Below, piece by piece: positions 50,191 through 61,828 of a stretch of 64,000 nt of DNA; position 1 is the first letter of the stretch; each line of letters starts with the position of its first letter. Below the pieces are notes generated by a model. It was not told the DNA's origin, did not search any database, and saw only the letters and a list, made by a program, of their open reading frames with translations. A program made the translations under genes and the position numbers. Source of the stretch: Nemertoderma westbladi (Eukaryota; Xenacoelomorpha; Nemertodermatida; Nemertodermatidae); the NCBI GenBank assembly GCA_032718475.1, contig JAUCBJ010006528.1, forward strand, positions 85,661 through 149,660, in the 5' to 3' direction.

Positions 50191-53100
50191 CTAGCGGTGA
50201 GCCCAACGGCCCCTCAGGTCATTAGAACAGGCTGCTTCTAGAGTTGTTCTAGCGGGGAGCCCAACGGCCCCTCAGTTCATTAGAACAGGCTGCTTCTAGA
50301 GTTGTACTAGCGGGGAGCCCAATGGCCCCTCCTCAGTTCATTAGAACAGGCTGCTTCTAGAGTTGTACTAGCGGTGATCGGGGAGCCAAACGGCCCCTCA
50401 GTTCATTAGAACAGGCTGCTTCTAGAGTTGTACTAGCGGTGAGCAGGGAGCCAAACGGCCCCTCAGCTCATTAGAACAGGCTGCTTCTAGAGTTGTACTA
50501 GCGGTGAGCCCAACGGCCCCTCAGTTCATTAGAACAGGCTGCTTCTAGAGTTGTACTAGCAGGGAACGGGGAGCCCAACGGCCCCTCAGTTCATTAGAAC
50601 AGGCTGCTTCTAGAGTTGTACTAGCGGGGAGCCCAACGGCCCCTCAGTTCATTAGAACAGGCTGCTTCTAGAGTTGTACTAGCGGTGAGCGGGGAGCCCA
50701 ACGGCCCCTCAGTTCATTAGAACAGGCTGCTTCTAGAGTTGTACTAGCGGGGAGCGGGGAGCCCAATGGCACCTCAGTTCATTAGAACAGGCTGCTTCTA
50801 GAGTTGTACTAGCAGTGAGCGGGGAGCCCAACGGCCCCCCAGTTCATTAGAACAGGCTGCTTCTAGAGTTGTACTAGCGGTGAGCGGGGAGCCCAACGGC
50901 CCCTCAGTTCATTAGAACAGGCTGCTTCTAGAGTTGTACTAGCGGTGAGCCCAACGGTCCCTCAGTTCATTAGAACAGGCTGCTTCTAGAGTTGTACTAG
51001 CTGGGAGCCCAACGGCCCCTCAGTTCATTAGAACAGGCTGCTTCTAGAGTTGTACTAGCGGGGAGCCCAACGGCCCCTCCTCAGTTCATTTGAACAGGCT
51101 GCTTCTAGAGTTGTACTAGCAGTGAGCCCAACAGCCCCTCAGTTCATTAGAACAGGCTGCTTCTAGAGTTGTACTAGTGGGGAGCCCAACGGCCCCTCAG
51201 TTCATTAGAACAGGCTGCTTCTAGAGTTGTACTAGCGGGGAGTCCAACGGCCCCTCAGTTCATTAGAACAGGCTGCTTCTAGAGTTGTACTAGCGGGGAG
51301 CCCAACAGCCCCTCAGTTCATTAGAACAGGCTGCTTCTAGAGTTGTACTAGCGGTGAGCGGGGAGCCCAACAGCCCCTCAGTTCATTAGAACAGGCTGCT
51401 TCTAGAGTTGTACTAGCGGGGAGCGGGGAGCCAAACGCCCCCTCAGTACATTAGAATAGGCTGCTTCTAGAGTTGTACTAGCGGGGAGCCCAATGGCCCT
51501 TCAGTTCATTAGAACAGGCTACTTCTAGAGTTGTTCTACCGGGGAGCCCAACGGCCCCTCAGTTCATTAGAACAGGCTGCTTCTAGAGTTGTACTAGCGG
51601 GGAGCCCAATGGCCCCTCCTCAGTTCATTAGAACAGGCTGCTTCTAGAGTTGTACTAGCGGTGATCGGGTAGCCCAACGGCCCCTCAGTTCATTAGAACA
51701 GGCTGCTTCTAGAGTTGTACTAGCGGTGAGCGGGGAGCCAAACGGCCCCTCAGTTCATTAGAACAGGCTGCTTCTAGAGTTGTACTAGCGGTGAGCCCAA
51801 CGGCCCCTCAGTTCATTAGAACAGGCTGCTTCTAGAGTTGTACTAGCAGGGAGCGGGGAGCCCAACGGCCCCTCAGTTCATTAGAACAGGCTGCTTCTAG
51901 AGTTGTACTAGCGGTGAGCCCAACGGCCCCTCAGGTCATTAGAACAGGCTGCTTCTAGAGTTGTTCTAGCGGGGAGCCCAACGGCCCCTCAGTTCATTAG
52001 AACAGGCTGCTTCTAGAGTTGTACTAGCGGGGAGCCCAATGGCCCCTCCTCAGTTCATTAGAACAGGCTGCTTCTAGAGTTGTACTAGCGGTGATCGGGG
52101 AGCCAAACGGCCCCTCAGTTCATTAGAACAGGCTGCTTCTAGAGTTGTACTAGCGGTGAGCAGGGAGCCAAACGGCCCCTCAGCTCATTAGAACAGGCTG
52201 CTTCTAGAGTTGTACTAGCGGTGAGCCCAACGGCCCCTCAGTTCATTAGAACAGGCTGCTTCTAGAGTTGTACTAGCAGGGAACGGGGAGCCCAACGGCC
52301 CCTCAGTTCATTAGAACAGGCTGCTTCTAGAGTTGTACTAGCGGGGAGCCCAACGGCCCCTCAGTTCATTAGAACAGGCTGCTTCTAGAGTTGTACTAGC
52401 GGTGAGCGGGGAGCCCAACGGCCCCTCAGTTCATTAGAACAGGCTGCTTCTAGAGTTGTACTAGCGGGGAGCGGGGAGCCCAATGGCACCTCAGTTCATT
52501 AGAACAGGCTGCTTCTAGAGTTGTACTAGCAGTGAGCGGGGAGCCCAACGGCCCCCCAGTTCATTAGAACAGGCTGCTTCTAGAGTTGTACTAGCGGTGA
52601 GCGGGGAGCCCAACGGCCCCTCAGTTCATTAGAACAGGCTGCTTCTAGAGTTGTACTAGCGGTGAGCCCAACGGTCCCTCAGTTCATTAGAACAGGCTGC
52701 TTCTAGAGTTGTACTAGCTGGGAGCCCAACGGCCCCTCAGTTCATTAGAACAGGCTGCTTCTAGAGTTGTACTAGCGGGGAGCCCAACGGCCCCTCCTCA
52801 GTTCATTTGAACAGGCTGCTTCTAGAGTTGTACTAGCAGTGAGCCCAACAGCCCCTCAGTTCATTAGAACAGGCTGCTTCTAGAGTTGTACTAGTGGGGA
52901 GCCCAACGGCCCCTCAGTTCATTAGAACAGGCTGCTTCTAGAGTTGTACTAGCGGGGAGTCCAACGGCCCCTCAGTTCATTAGAACAGGCTGCTTCTAGA
53001 GTTGTACTAGCGGGAAGCCCAACAGCCCCTCAGTTCATTAGAACAGGCTGCTTCTAGAGTTGTACTAGCGGTGAGCGGGGAGCCCAACAGCCCCTCAGTT

Positions 53101-53620
53101 CATTAGAACAGGCTGCTTCTAGAGTTGTACTAGCGGGGAGCGGGGAGCCAAACGCCCCCTCAGTACATTAGAATAGGCTGCTTCTAGAGTTGTACTAGCG
53201 GGGAGCCCAATGGCCCTTCAGTTCATTAGAACAGGCTACTTCTAGAGTTGTTCTACCGGGGAGCCCAACGGCCCCTCAGTTCATTAGAACAGGCTGCTTC
53301 TAGAGTTGTACTAGCGGGGAGCCCAATGGCCCCTCCTCAGTTCATTAGAACAGGCTGCTTCTAGAGTTGTACTAGCGGTGATCGGGTAGCCCAACGGCCC
53401 CTCAGTTCATTAGAACAGGCTGCTTCTAGAGTTGTACTAGCGGTGAGCGGGGAGCCAAACGGCCCCTCAGTTCATTAGAACAGGCTGCTTCTAGAGTTGT
53501 ACTAGCGGTGAGCCCAACGGCCCCTCAGTTCATTAGAACAGGCTGCTTCTAGAGTTGTACTAGCAGGGAGCGGGGAGCCCAACGGCCCCTCAGTTCATTA
53601 GAACAGGCTGCTTCTAGAGT
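50190..53620. repeat. 1717-bp tandem duplication inside the satellite
   Basis: CAGGTCATT at 50215/51932, AGGGAACGGG at 50561/52278 and GAGCCAAACGCCCC at 51428/53145 each give +1717. The two copies are nearly identical. One visible difference is GGGAAGCCC in copy 2 at about 53010. Confidence 0.86.
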
Positions 53621-56500
53621 TGTACTAGCGGGGAGCCCAACGGCCCCTCAGTTCATTAGAACAGGCTGCTTCTAGAGTTGTACTAGCGGTGAGCGGGGAG
53701 CCCAACGGCCCCTCAGTTTATTAGAACAGGCTGCTTCTAGAGTTGTACTAGCGGGGAGCGGGGAGCCCAATGGCCCCTCAGTTCATTAGAACAGGCTGCT
53801 TCTAGAGTTGTACTAGTGGTGAGCGGGGAGCCCAACGGCCCCCCAGTTCATTAGAACAGGCTGCTTCTAGAGTTCTACTAGCGGTGAGCGGGGAGCCCAA
53901 CGGCCCCTCAGTTCATTAGAACAGGCTGCTTCTAGAGTTGTACTAGCGGTGAGCCCAACGGTCCCTCAGTTCATTAGAACAGGCTGCTTCTAGAGTTGTA
54001 CTAGCTGGGAGCCCAACGGCCCCTCAGTTCATTAGAACAGGCTGCTTCTAGAGTTGTACTAGTGGGGAGCCCAACGGCCCCTCCTCAGTTCATTTGAACA
54101 GGCTGCTTCTAGAGTTGTACTAGCAGTGAGCCCAACGGCCCCTCAGTTCATTAGAACAGGCTGCTTCTAGAGTTGTACTAGTGGGGAGCCCAATAGCCCC
54201 TCAGTTCATTAGAACAGGCTGCTTCTAGAGTTGTACTAGCGGGGAGCCCAACGGCCCCTCAGTTCATTAGAACAGGCTGCTTCTAGAGTTGTACTAGCGG
54301 GGAGCCCAACAGCCCCTCAGTTCATTAGAACAGGCTGCTTCTAGAGTTGTACTATCAGTGAGCGGGGAGCCCAACGGCCCCTCAGTTCATTAGAACAGGC
54401 TGCTTCTAGAGTTGTAATAGCGGGGAGCGGGGAGCCAAACGCCCCCTCAGTACATTAGAACAGGCTGCTTCTAGAGTTGTACTAGCGGGGAGCCCAATGG
54501 CCCTTCAGTTCATTAGAACAGGCTGCTTCTAGAGTTGTTCTACCGGGGAGCCCAACGGCCCCTCAGTTCATTAGAACAGGCTGCTTCTAGAGTTGTACTA
54601 GCGGTGAGCGGGGAGCCCAATGGCCCCTCAGTTCATTAGAACAGGCTGCTTCTAGAGTTGTACTAGCGGTGAGCCCAACGGCCCCTCAGTTCATTAGAAC
54701 AGGCTGCTTCTAGAGTTGTAGTAGCGGGGAGCCCAACGGCCCCTCAGTTCATTAGAACAGACTGCTTCTAGAGTTGTACTAGCGGTGAGCCCAACGGCCC
54801 CTCAGTTCATTAGAACAGGCTGCTTCTAGAGTTGTACTAGCGGGGAGCGGGGAGCCAAACGCCCCCTCAGTACATTAGAATAGGCTGCTTCTAGAGTTGT
54901 ACTAGCGGGGAGCCCAATGGCCCTTCAGTTCATTAGAACAGGCTACTTCTAGAGTTGTTCTACCGGGGAGCCCAACGGCCCCTCAGTTCATTAGAACAGG
55001 CTGCTTCTAGAGTTGTACTAGCGGGGAGCCCAATGGCCCCTCCTCAGTTCATTAGAACAGGCTGCTTCTAGAGTTGTACTAGCGGTGATCGGGTAGCCCA
55101 ACGGCCCCTCAGTTCATTAGAACAGGCTGCTTCTAGAGTTGTACTAGCGGTGAGCGGGGAGCCAAACGGCCCCTCAGTTCATTAGAACAGGCTGCTTCTA
55201 GAGTTGTACTAGCGGTGAGCCCAACGGCCCCACAGTTCATTAGAACAGGCTGCTTCTAGAGTTGTACTAGCAGGGAGCGGGGAGCCCAACGGCCCCTCAG
55301 TTCATTAGAACAGGCTGCTTCTAGAGTTGTACTAGCGGGGAGCCCAACGGCCCCTCAGTTCATTAGAACAGGCTGCTTCTAGAGTTGTACTAGCGGTGAG
55401 CGGGGAGCCCAACGGCCCCTCAGTTTATTAGAACAGGCTGCTTCTAGAGTTGTACTAGCGGGGAGCGGGGAGCCCAATGGCCCCTCAGTTCATTAGAACA
55501 GGCTGCTTCTAGAGTTGTACTAGCGGTGAGCGGGGAGCCCAACGGCCCCCCAGTTCATTAGAACAGGCTGCTTCTAGAGTTCTACTAGCGGTGAGCGGGG
55601 AGCCCAACGGCCCCTCAGTTCATTAGAACAGGCTGCTTCTAGAGTTGTCCTAGCGGTGAGCCCAACGGTCCCTCAGTTCATTAGAACAGGCTGCTTCTAG
55701 AGTTGTACTAGCTGGGAGCCCAACGGCCCCTCAGTTCATTAGAACAGGCTGCTTCTAGAGTTGTACTAGCGGGGAGCCCAACGGCCCCTCCTCAGTTAAT
55801 TTGAACAGGCTGCTTCTAGAGTTGTACTAGCAGTGAGCCCAACGGCCCCTCAGTTCATTAGAACAGGCTGCTTCTAGAGTTGTACTAGTGGGGAGCCCAA
55901 CAGCCCCTCAGTTCATTAGAACAGGCTGCTTCTAGAGTTGTACTAGCGGGGAGCCCAACGGCCCCTCAGTTCATTAGAACAGGCTGCTTCTAGAGTTGTA
56001 CTAGCGGGGAGCCCAACAGCCCCTCAGTTCATTAGAACAGGCTGCTTCTAGAGTTGTACTATCAGTGAGCGGGGAGCCCAACGGCCCCTCAGTTCATTAG
56101 AACAGGCTGCTTCTAGAGTTGTACTAGCGGGGAGCGGGGAGCCAAACGCCCCCTCAGTACATTAGAACAGGCTGCTTCTAGAGTTGTACTAGCGGGGAGC
56201 CCAATGGCCCTTCAGTTCATTAGAACAGGCTGCTTCTAGAGTTGTTCTACCGGGGAGCCCAACGGCCCCTCAGTTCATTAGAACAGGCTGCTTCTAGAGT
56301 TGTACTAGCGGTGAGCGGGGAGCCCAATGGCCCCTCAGTTCATTAGAACAGGCTGCTTCTAGAGTTGTACTAGCGGTGAGCCCAACGGCCCCTCAGTTCA
56401 TTAGAACAGGCTGCTTCTAGAGTTGTACTAGCGGGGAGCCCAACGGCCCCCCAGTTCATTATAACAGGCTGCTTCTAGAGTTGTACTAGCGGTGAGCCCA
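53100..56500. repeat. 1707-bp tandem duplication inside the satellite
   Basis: GAGCCAAACGCCCC at 53145/54852 and 54432/56139, and AGTTCTACTA at 53871/55578, all give +1707. It overlaps the right end of the 1717-bp pair, and the two offsets differ by 10 bp. They are separate events, not one long period. Confidence 0.85.
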
Positions 56501-59500
56501 ACGGCCCCTCAGTTCATTAGAACAGGCTGCTTCTAGAGTTGTACTAGCGGGGAGCCCAACGGCCCCTCAGTTCATTAGAACAGGCTGCTTCTAGAGTTGT
56601 ACTAGCGGGGAGCCCAATGGCCCCTCCTCAGTTCATTAGAACAGGCTGCTTCTAGAGTTGTACTAGCGGTGATCGGGGAGCCCAACGGCCCCTCAGTTCA
56701 TTAGAACAGGCTGCTTCTAGAGTTGTACTAGCGGTGAGCGGGGAGCCAAACGGCCCCTCAGTTCATTAGATCAGGCTGCTTCTAGAGTTGTACTAGCGGT
56801 GAGCCCAATGGCCCCTCAGATCATTAGAACATGCTGCTTCTAGAGTTGTACTAGCAGGGAGCGGGGAGCCCAACGGCCCCTAAGTTCATTAGAACAGGCT
56901 GCTTCTAGAGTTGTACTAGCGGGGAGCTCAGCGGCCCCTCAGTTCATTAGAACAGGCTGCTTCTAGAGTTGTACTAGCGGGGAGCAGGGAGCCCAATGGC
57001 CCCTCAGTTCATTAGAACAGGCTGCTTCTAGAGTTGTACTAGCGGTGAGCTGGAGCCCAACGGCCCCCCAGTTCATTAGAACAGGCTGCTTCTAGAGTTG
57101 TACTAGCGGTGAGCGGGGAGCCCAACGGCCCCTCAGATCATTAGAACAGGCTGCTTCTAGAGTTGTACTAGCGGTGAGCCCAACGGTCCCTCAGTTCATT
57201 AGAACAGGCTGCTTCTAGAGTTGTACTAGCGGGGAGCCCAACGGCCCCTCAGTTCATTAGAACAGGCTGCTTCTAGAGTTGTACTAGTGGGGAGCCCAAC
57301 GGCCCCTCAGTTCATTAGAACAGGCTGCTTCTAGAGTTGTACTAGCGGTGAGCGGGGAGCCCAACGGCCCCTCAGTTCATTAGAACAGGCTGCTTCTAGA
57401 GTTGTACTAGCGGGGAGCGGGGAGCCAAACGGCCCCTCAGTTCATTAGAACAGGCTGCTTCTAGAGTTGTACTAGCGGGGAGCCCAACGGCCCCTCAGTT
57501 CATTAGAACAGGCTGCTTCTAGAGTTGTACTAGCGGGGAGCCCAACGGCCCCTCAGTTCATTAGAATAGGCTGCTTCTAGAGTTGTACTAGCGGGGAGCC
57601 TAACGGCCCCTCAGTTCATTAGAACAGACTGCTTCTAGAGTTGTACTAGCGGTGAGCGGGGAGCCCAACGGCCCCTCAGTTCATTAGAACAGGCTGCTTC
57701 TAGAGTTGTACTAGCGGTGAGCCCAACGGCCCCTCAGTTCATTAGAACAGGCTGCTTCTAGAGTTGTACTAGCGGGGAGCCCAATGGCCCCTCAGTTCAT
57801 TAGAACAGGCTGCTTCTAGAGTTGTACTAGCGGGGAGCCCAACGGCCCCTCCTCAGTTCATTAGAACAGGCTGCTTCTAGAGTTGTACTAGCGGTGATCG
57901 GGGAGCCCAACGGCCCCTCAGTTCATTAGAACAGGCTGCTTCTAGAGTTGTACTAGCGGTGATCGGGGAGCCCAACGGCCCCTCAGTTCTTTAGAACAGG
58001 CTGCTTCTAGAGTTGTACTAGCGGGGAGCCCAACGGCCCCTCAGTTCATTAGAACAGGCTGCTTCTAGAGTTGTACTAGCGGGGAGCCCAACGGCCCCTC
58101 AGTTCATTAGAACAGGCTGCTTCTAGAGTTGTACTAGCGGTGAGCAGGGAGCACAACGGCCCCTCAGTTCATTAGAACAGGCTGCTTCTAGAGTAGTACT
58201 AGCGGTGAGCGGGGAGCCCAACGGCCGCTCAGTTCATTAGAACAGGCTGCTTCTAGAGTTGTACTAGCGGTGAGCCCAACGGCCCCTCAGTTCATTAGAA
58301 CAGGCTGCTTCTAGAGTTGTACTAGCGGGGAGCCCAACGGCCCCTCAGTTCATTAGAACAGGTTGCTTCTAGAGTTGTACTAGCAGTGAGCACAACGGCC
58401 CCTCAGTTCATTAGAACAGACTGCTTCTAGAGTTGTACTAGCGGTGAGCACAACGGCCCCTCAGTTCATTAGAACAGGCTGCTTCTAGAGTTGTACTAGC
58501 GGGGAGCCCAACGGCCCCTCAGTTCATTAGAACAGGCTGCTTCTAGAGTTGTACTAGCAGGGAGCGGGGAGCCCAACGGCCCCTCAGTTCATTAGAACAG
58601 GCTGCTTCTAGAGTTGTACTAGCGAGGAGCCCAACGGCCCCCCAGTTCATTAGAACAGGCTGCTTCTAGAGTTGTACTAGCGGTGAGCCCAACGGCCCCT
58701 CAGTTCATAAGAACAGGCTGCTTCTTGAGTTACTAGCGGGGAGCCCAACGGCCCCTCAGTTCATTAGAACAGGCTGCTTCTGGAGTTTTACTAGCGGTGA
58801 GCGGTGATTCCAACGGCCCCTCAGTTTATTAGAACAGGCTGCTTCTAGAGTTGTACTAGCAGTGAGCGGGGAGCCCAACGGCCGCTCAGTTCATTAGAAC
58901 AGGCTGATTCTAGAGTTGTACTAGTGGTGAGCGGGGAGCCCAACGGCCGCTCAGTTCATTAGAACAGGCTGCTTCTAGAGTTGTACTAGCGGTGAGCCCA
59001 ACGGCCCCTCAGTTCATTAGAACAGGCTGCTTCTAGAGTTGTACTAGCGGGGAGCCCAACGGCCCCTCAGTTCATTAGAACAGGTTGCTTCTAGAGTTAT
59101 ACTAGCGGTGAGCCCAACGGCCCCTCAGTTCATTAGAACAGGCTGCTTCTAGAGTTGTACTAGCGGGGAGCCCAACGGCCCCTCCTCAGTTCATTAGAAC
59201 AGGCTGCTTCTAGAGTTGTACTAGCGGTGATCGGGGAGCCCAACGGCCCCTCAGTTCATTAGAACAGGCTGCTTCTAGAGTTGTACTAGCGAGGAGCCCA
59301 ACGGCCCCGCAGTTCATTAGAACAGGCTGCTTCTAGAGTTGTACTAGCGGGGAGCCCAACGGCCCCTCCTCAGTTCATTAGAACAGGCTGCTTCTAGAGT
59401 TGTACTAGCGGTGATCGGGGAGCCCAACGGCCCCTCAGTTCATTAGAACAGGCTGCTTCTAGAGTTGTACTAGCGGTGAGTGGGGAGCCAAACGGCCCCT

Positions 59501-59979
59501 CAGTTCATTAGAACAGGCTGCTTCTAGAGTTGTACTAACGCTATAGCGGTGAGCCCAACGGCCCCTCAGTTCATTAGAACAGGCTGCTTCTAGAGTTGTA
59601 CTAGCGGTGATCCCAACGGCCCCTCAGTTCATTAGAACAGGCTGCTTCTAGAGTTGCACTAGCAGGGAAGGGGGAGCCCAACGGCCCCTCAGTTCATTAG
59701 AACAGGCTGCTTCTAGAGGTGTACTAGCGGGGAGCCCAACGGCCCCTCAGTTCATTAGAACAGGCTGCTTCTAGAGTTTTACTAGCGGTGAGCGGGGAGC
59801 CCAACGGCCCCTCAGTTCATTAGAACAGGCTGCTTCTAGAGTTGTACTAGCGGGGAGCGGGGAGCCCAATGGCCCCTCAGTTCATTAGAACAGGCTGCTT
59901 CTAGAGTTGTACTAGCGGTGAGCGGGGAGCCCAATGGCCCCCCAGTTCATTAGAACAGGCTGCTTCTAGAGTTGTACTA

Positions 59980-61828
59980 GCGGTGAGCGGGGAGCCCAAT
60001 GGCCCCTCAGTTCATTAGAACAGGCTGCTTCTAGAGTTGTACTAGCGGTGAGCCCAACGGTCCCTCAGTTCATTAGAACAGGCTGTTTCTAGAGTTGTAC
60101 TAGCGGGGAGCCCAACGGCCCCTCAGTTCATTAGAACAGGCTGCTTCTAGAGTTGTACTAGCGGTGAGCGGGGAGCCCAACGGCCCCTCAGTTCATTAGA
60201 ACAGACTGCTTCTAGAGTTGTACTAGCGGGGAGCGGGGAGCCAAACGGCCCCTCAGTTCATTAGAACAGGCTGCTTCTAGAGTTGTACTAGCGGGGAGCC
60301 CACCGGCCCCTCTGTTCATTAGAACAGGCTGCTTCTAGAGTTGTACTAGCGGGGAGCCCAACGGCCCCTCAGTTCATTAGAACAGGCTGCTTCTAGAGTT
60401 GTACTAGCGGTGAGCGGGGAGCCCAACGGCCCCTCAGTTCATTAGAACAGACTGCTTCTAGAGTTGTACTAGCGGGGAGCGGGGAGCCAAACGGCCCCTC
60501 AGTTCATTAGAACAGGCTGCTTCTAGAGTTGTACTAGCGGGGAGCCCACCGGCCCCTCAGTTCATTAGAACAGGCTGCTTCTAGAGTTGTACTAGCGGGG
60601 AGCCCAACAGCCCCTCAGTTCATTAGAACAGGCTGCTTCTAGAGTTGTACTAGCGGTGAGCGGGGAGCCCAACGGCCCCTCAGTTCATTAGAACAGGCTG
60701 CTTCTAGAGTTGTACTAGCGAGGAGCCCAACGGCCCCCCAGTTCATTAGAACAGGCTGCTTCTAGAGTTGTACTAGCGGGGAGCCCAACAGCCCCTCAGT
60801 TCATTAGAACAGGCTGCTTCTAGAGTTGTACTAGCGGTGAGCGGGGAGCCCAACGGCCCCTCAGTTCATTAGAACAGGCTGCTTCTAGAGTTGTACTAGC
60901 GGTGAGCGGGGAGCCCAATGGCCCCTCAGTTCATTAGAACAGGCTGCTTCTAGAGTTGTACTAGCGGTGAGCCCAACGGTCCCTCAGTTCATTAGAACAG
61001 GCTGTTTCTAGAGTTGTACTAGCGGGGAGCCCAACGGCCCCTCAGTTCATTAGAACATGCTGCTTCTAGAGTTGTACTAGCGGTGAGCGGGGAGCCCAAC
61101 GGCCCCTCAGTTCATTAGAACAGACTGCTTCTAGAGTTGTACTAGCGGGGAGCGGGGAGCCAAACGGCCCCTCAGTTCATTAGAACAGGCTGCTTCTAGA
61201 GTTGTACTAGCGGGGAGCCCACCGGCCCCTCTGTTCATTAGAACAGGCTGCTTCTAGAGTTGTACTAGCGGGGAGCCCAACGGCCCCTCAGTTCATTAGA
61301 ACAGGCTGCTTCTAGAGTTGTACTAGCGGTGAGCGGGGAGCCCAACGGCCCCTCAGTTCATTAGAACAGACTGCTTCTAGAGTTGTACTAGCGGGGAGCG
61401 GGGAGCCAAACGGCCCCTCAGTTCATTAGAACAGGCTGCTTCTAGAGTTGTACTAGCGGGGAGCCCACCGGCCCCTCAGTTCATTAGAACAGGCTGCTTC
61501 TAGAGTTGTACTAGCGGGGAGCCCAACAGCCCCTCAGTTCATTAGAACAGGCTGCTTCTAGAGTTGTACTAGCGGTGAGCGGGGAGCCCAACGGCCCCTC
61601 AGTTCATTAGAACAGGCTGCTTCTAGAGTTGTACTAGCGAGGAGCCCAACGGCCCCCCAGTTCATTAGAACAGGCTGCTTCTAGAGTTGTACTAGCGGGG
61701 AGCCCAACAGCCCCTCAGTTCATTAGAACAGGCTGCTTCTAGAGTTGTACTAGCGGTGAGCGGGGAGCCCAACGGCCCCTCAGTTCATTAGAACAGGCTG
61801 CTTCTAGAGTTGTACTAGCGGTGAGCGG
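59980..61828. repeat. 919-bp tandem duplication at the right end of the array
   Basis: GGCTGTTTCT at 60081/61000, CACCGGCCCCTCTG at 60301/61220 and GCGAGGAGCCC at 60718/61637 all give +919. Within it, ACAGACTGC at 60201/60447 gives a 246-bp sub-period (65+65+58+58). The second copy runs to the last base of the array, so the edge has been homogenised recently. This is unusual for a satellite border. Confidence 0.87.

Larger units (their letters stand above)
5439..61828. repeat. Giant satellite array, 58/65-bp unit, about 56.4 kb
   Basis: The basic unit is 58 bp. In order it reads GGGAGCCCAACGGCCCC, TCAGTTCATTAGAACAGG, CTGCTTCTAGAGTTGTACTAG, CG. A 65-bp form has an extra 7-bp GTGAGCG or GGGAGCG before GGGAGCCC. 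Rarer forms carry a 3-bp insertion (CCCCTCCTCAG) or a third 7-bp block (45661). Length divided by unit length gives roughly 900-950 units (estimated, not counted). Every frame of the consensus closes quickly, because TCTAGAG, CATTAG and ACTAG supply stops, so the array does not code. Every unit keeps TCTAGA and the short inverted repeat GTTC-ATTA-GAAC with few exceptions. Leftmost units are slightly divergent (GTTTATTAG, CTGATTCTAG, TAATAGCGAGG). The right edge stops abruptly after GTGAGCGG. Whether it is centromeric, heterochromatic or subtelomeric cannot be told from the sequence. Confidence 0.99.

Noticed and set aside
5439-61828. CRISPR-like repeat array
   Set aside because: Units abut one another with no unique spacers between repeats, and the region is clearly animal DNA. 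It is a satellite.
5439-61828. Satellite coding for a repetitive protein
   Set aside because: The consensus has stops in its frames (TAG in TCTAGAG, CATTAG and ACTAG), and 58/65-bp units shift frame at each copy. No long frame exists over 56 kb.
5439-61828. Heat-shock elements (TTCnnGAA) in each unit
   Set aside because: TTCTAGAG is one base off TTCTAGAA, and TTCATTAGAA has the wrong spacing (4 instead of 2). The match is too weak to propose factor binding.
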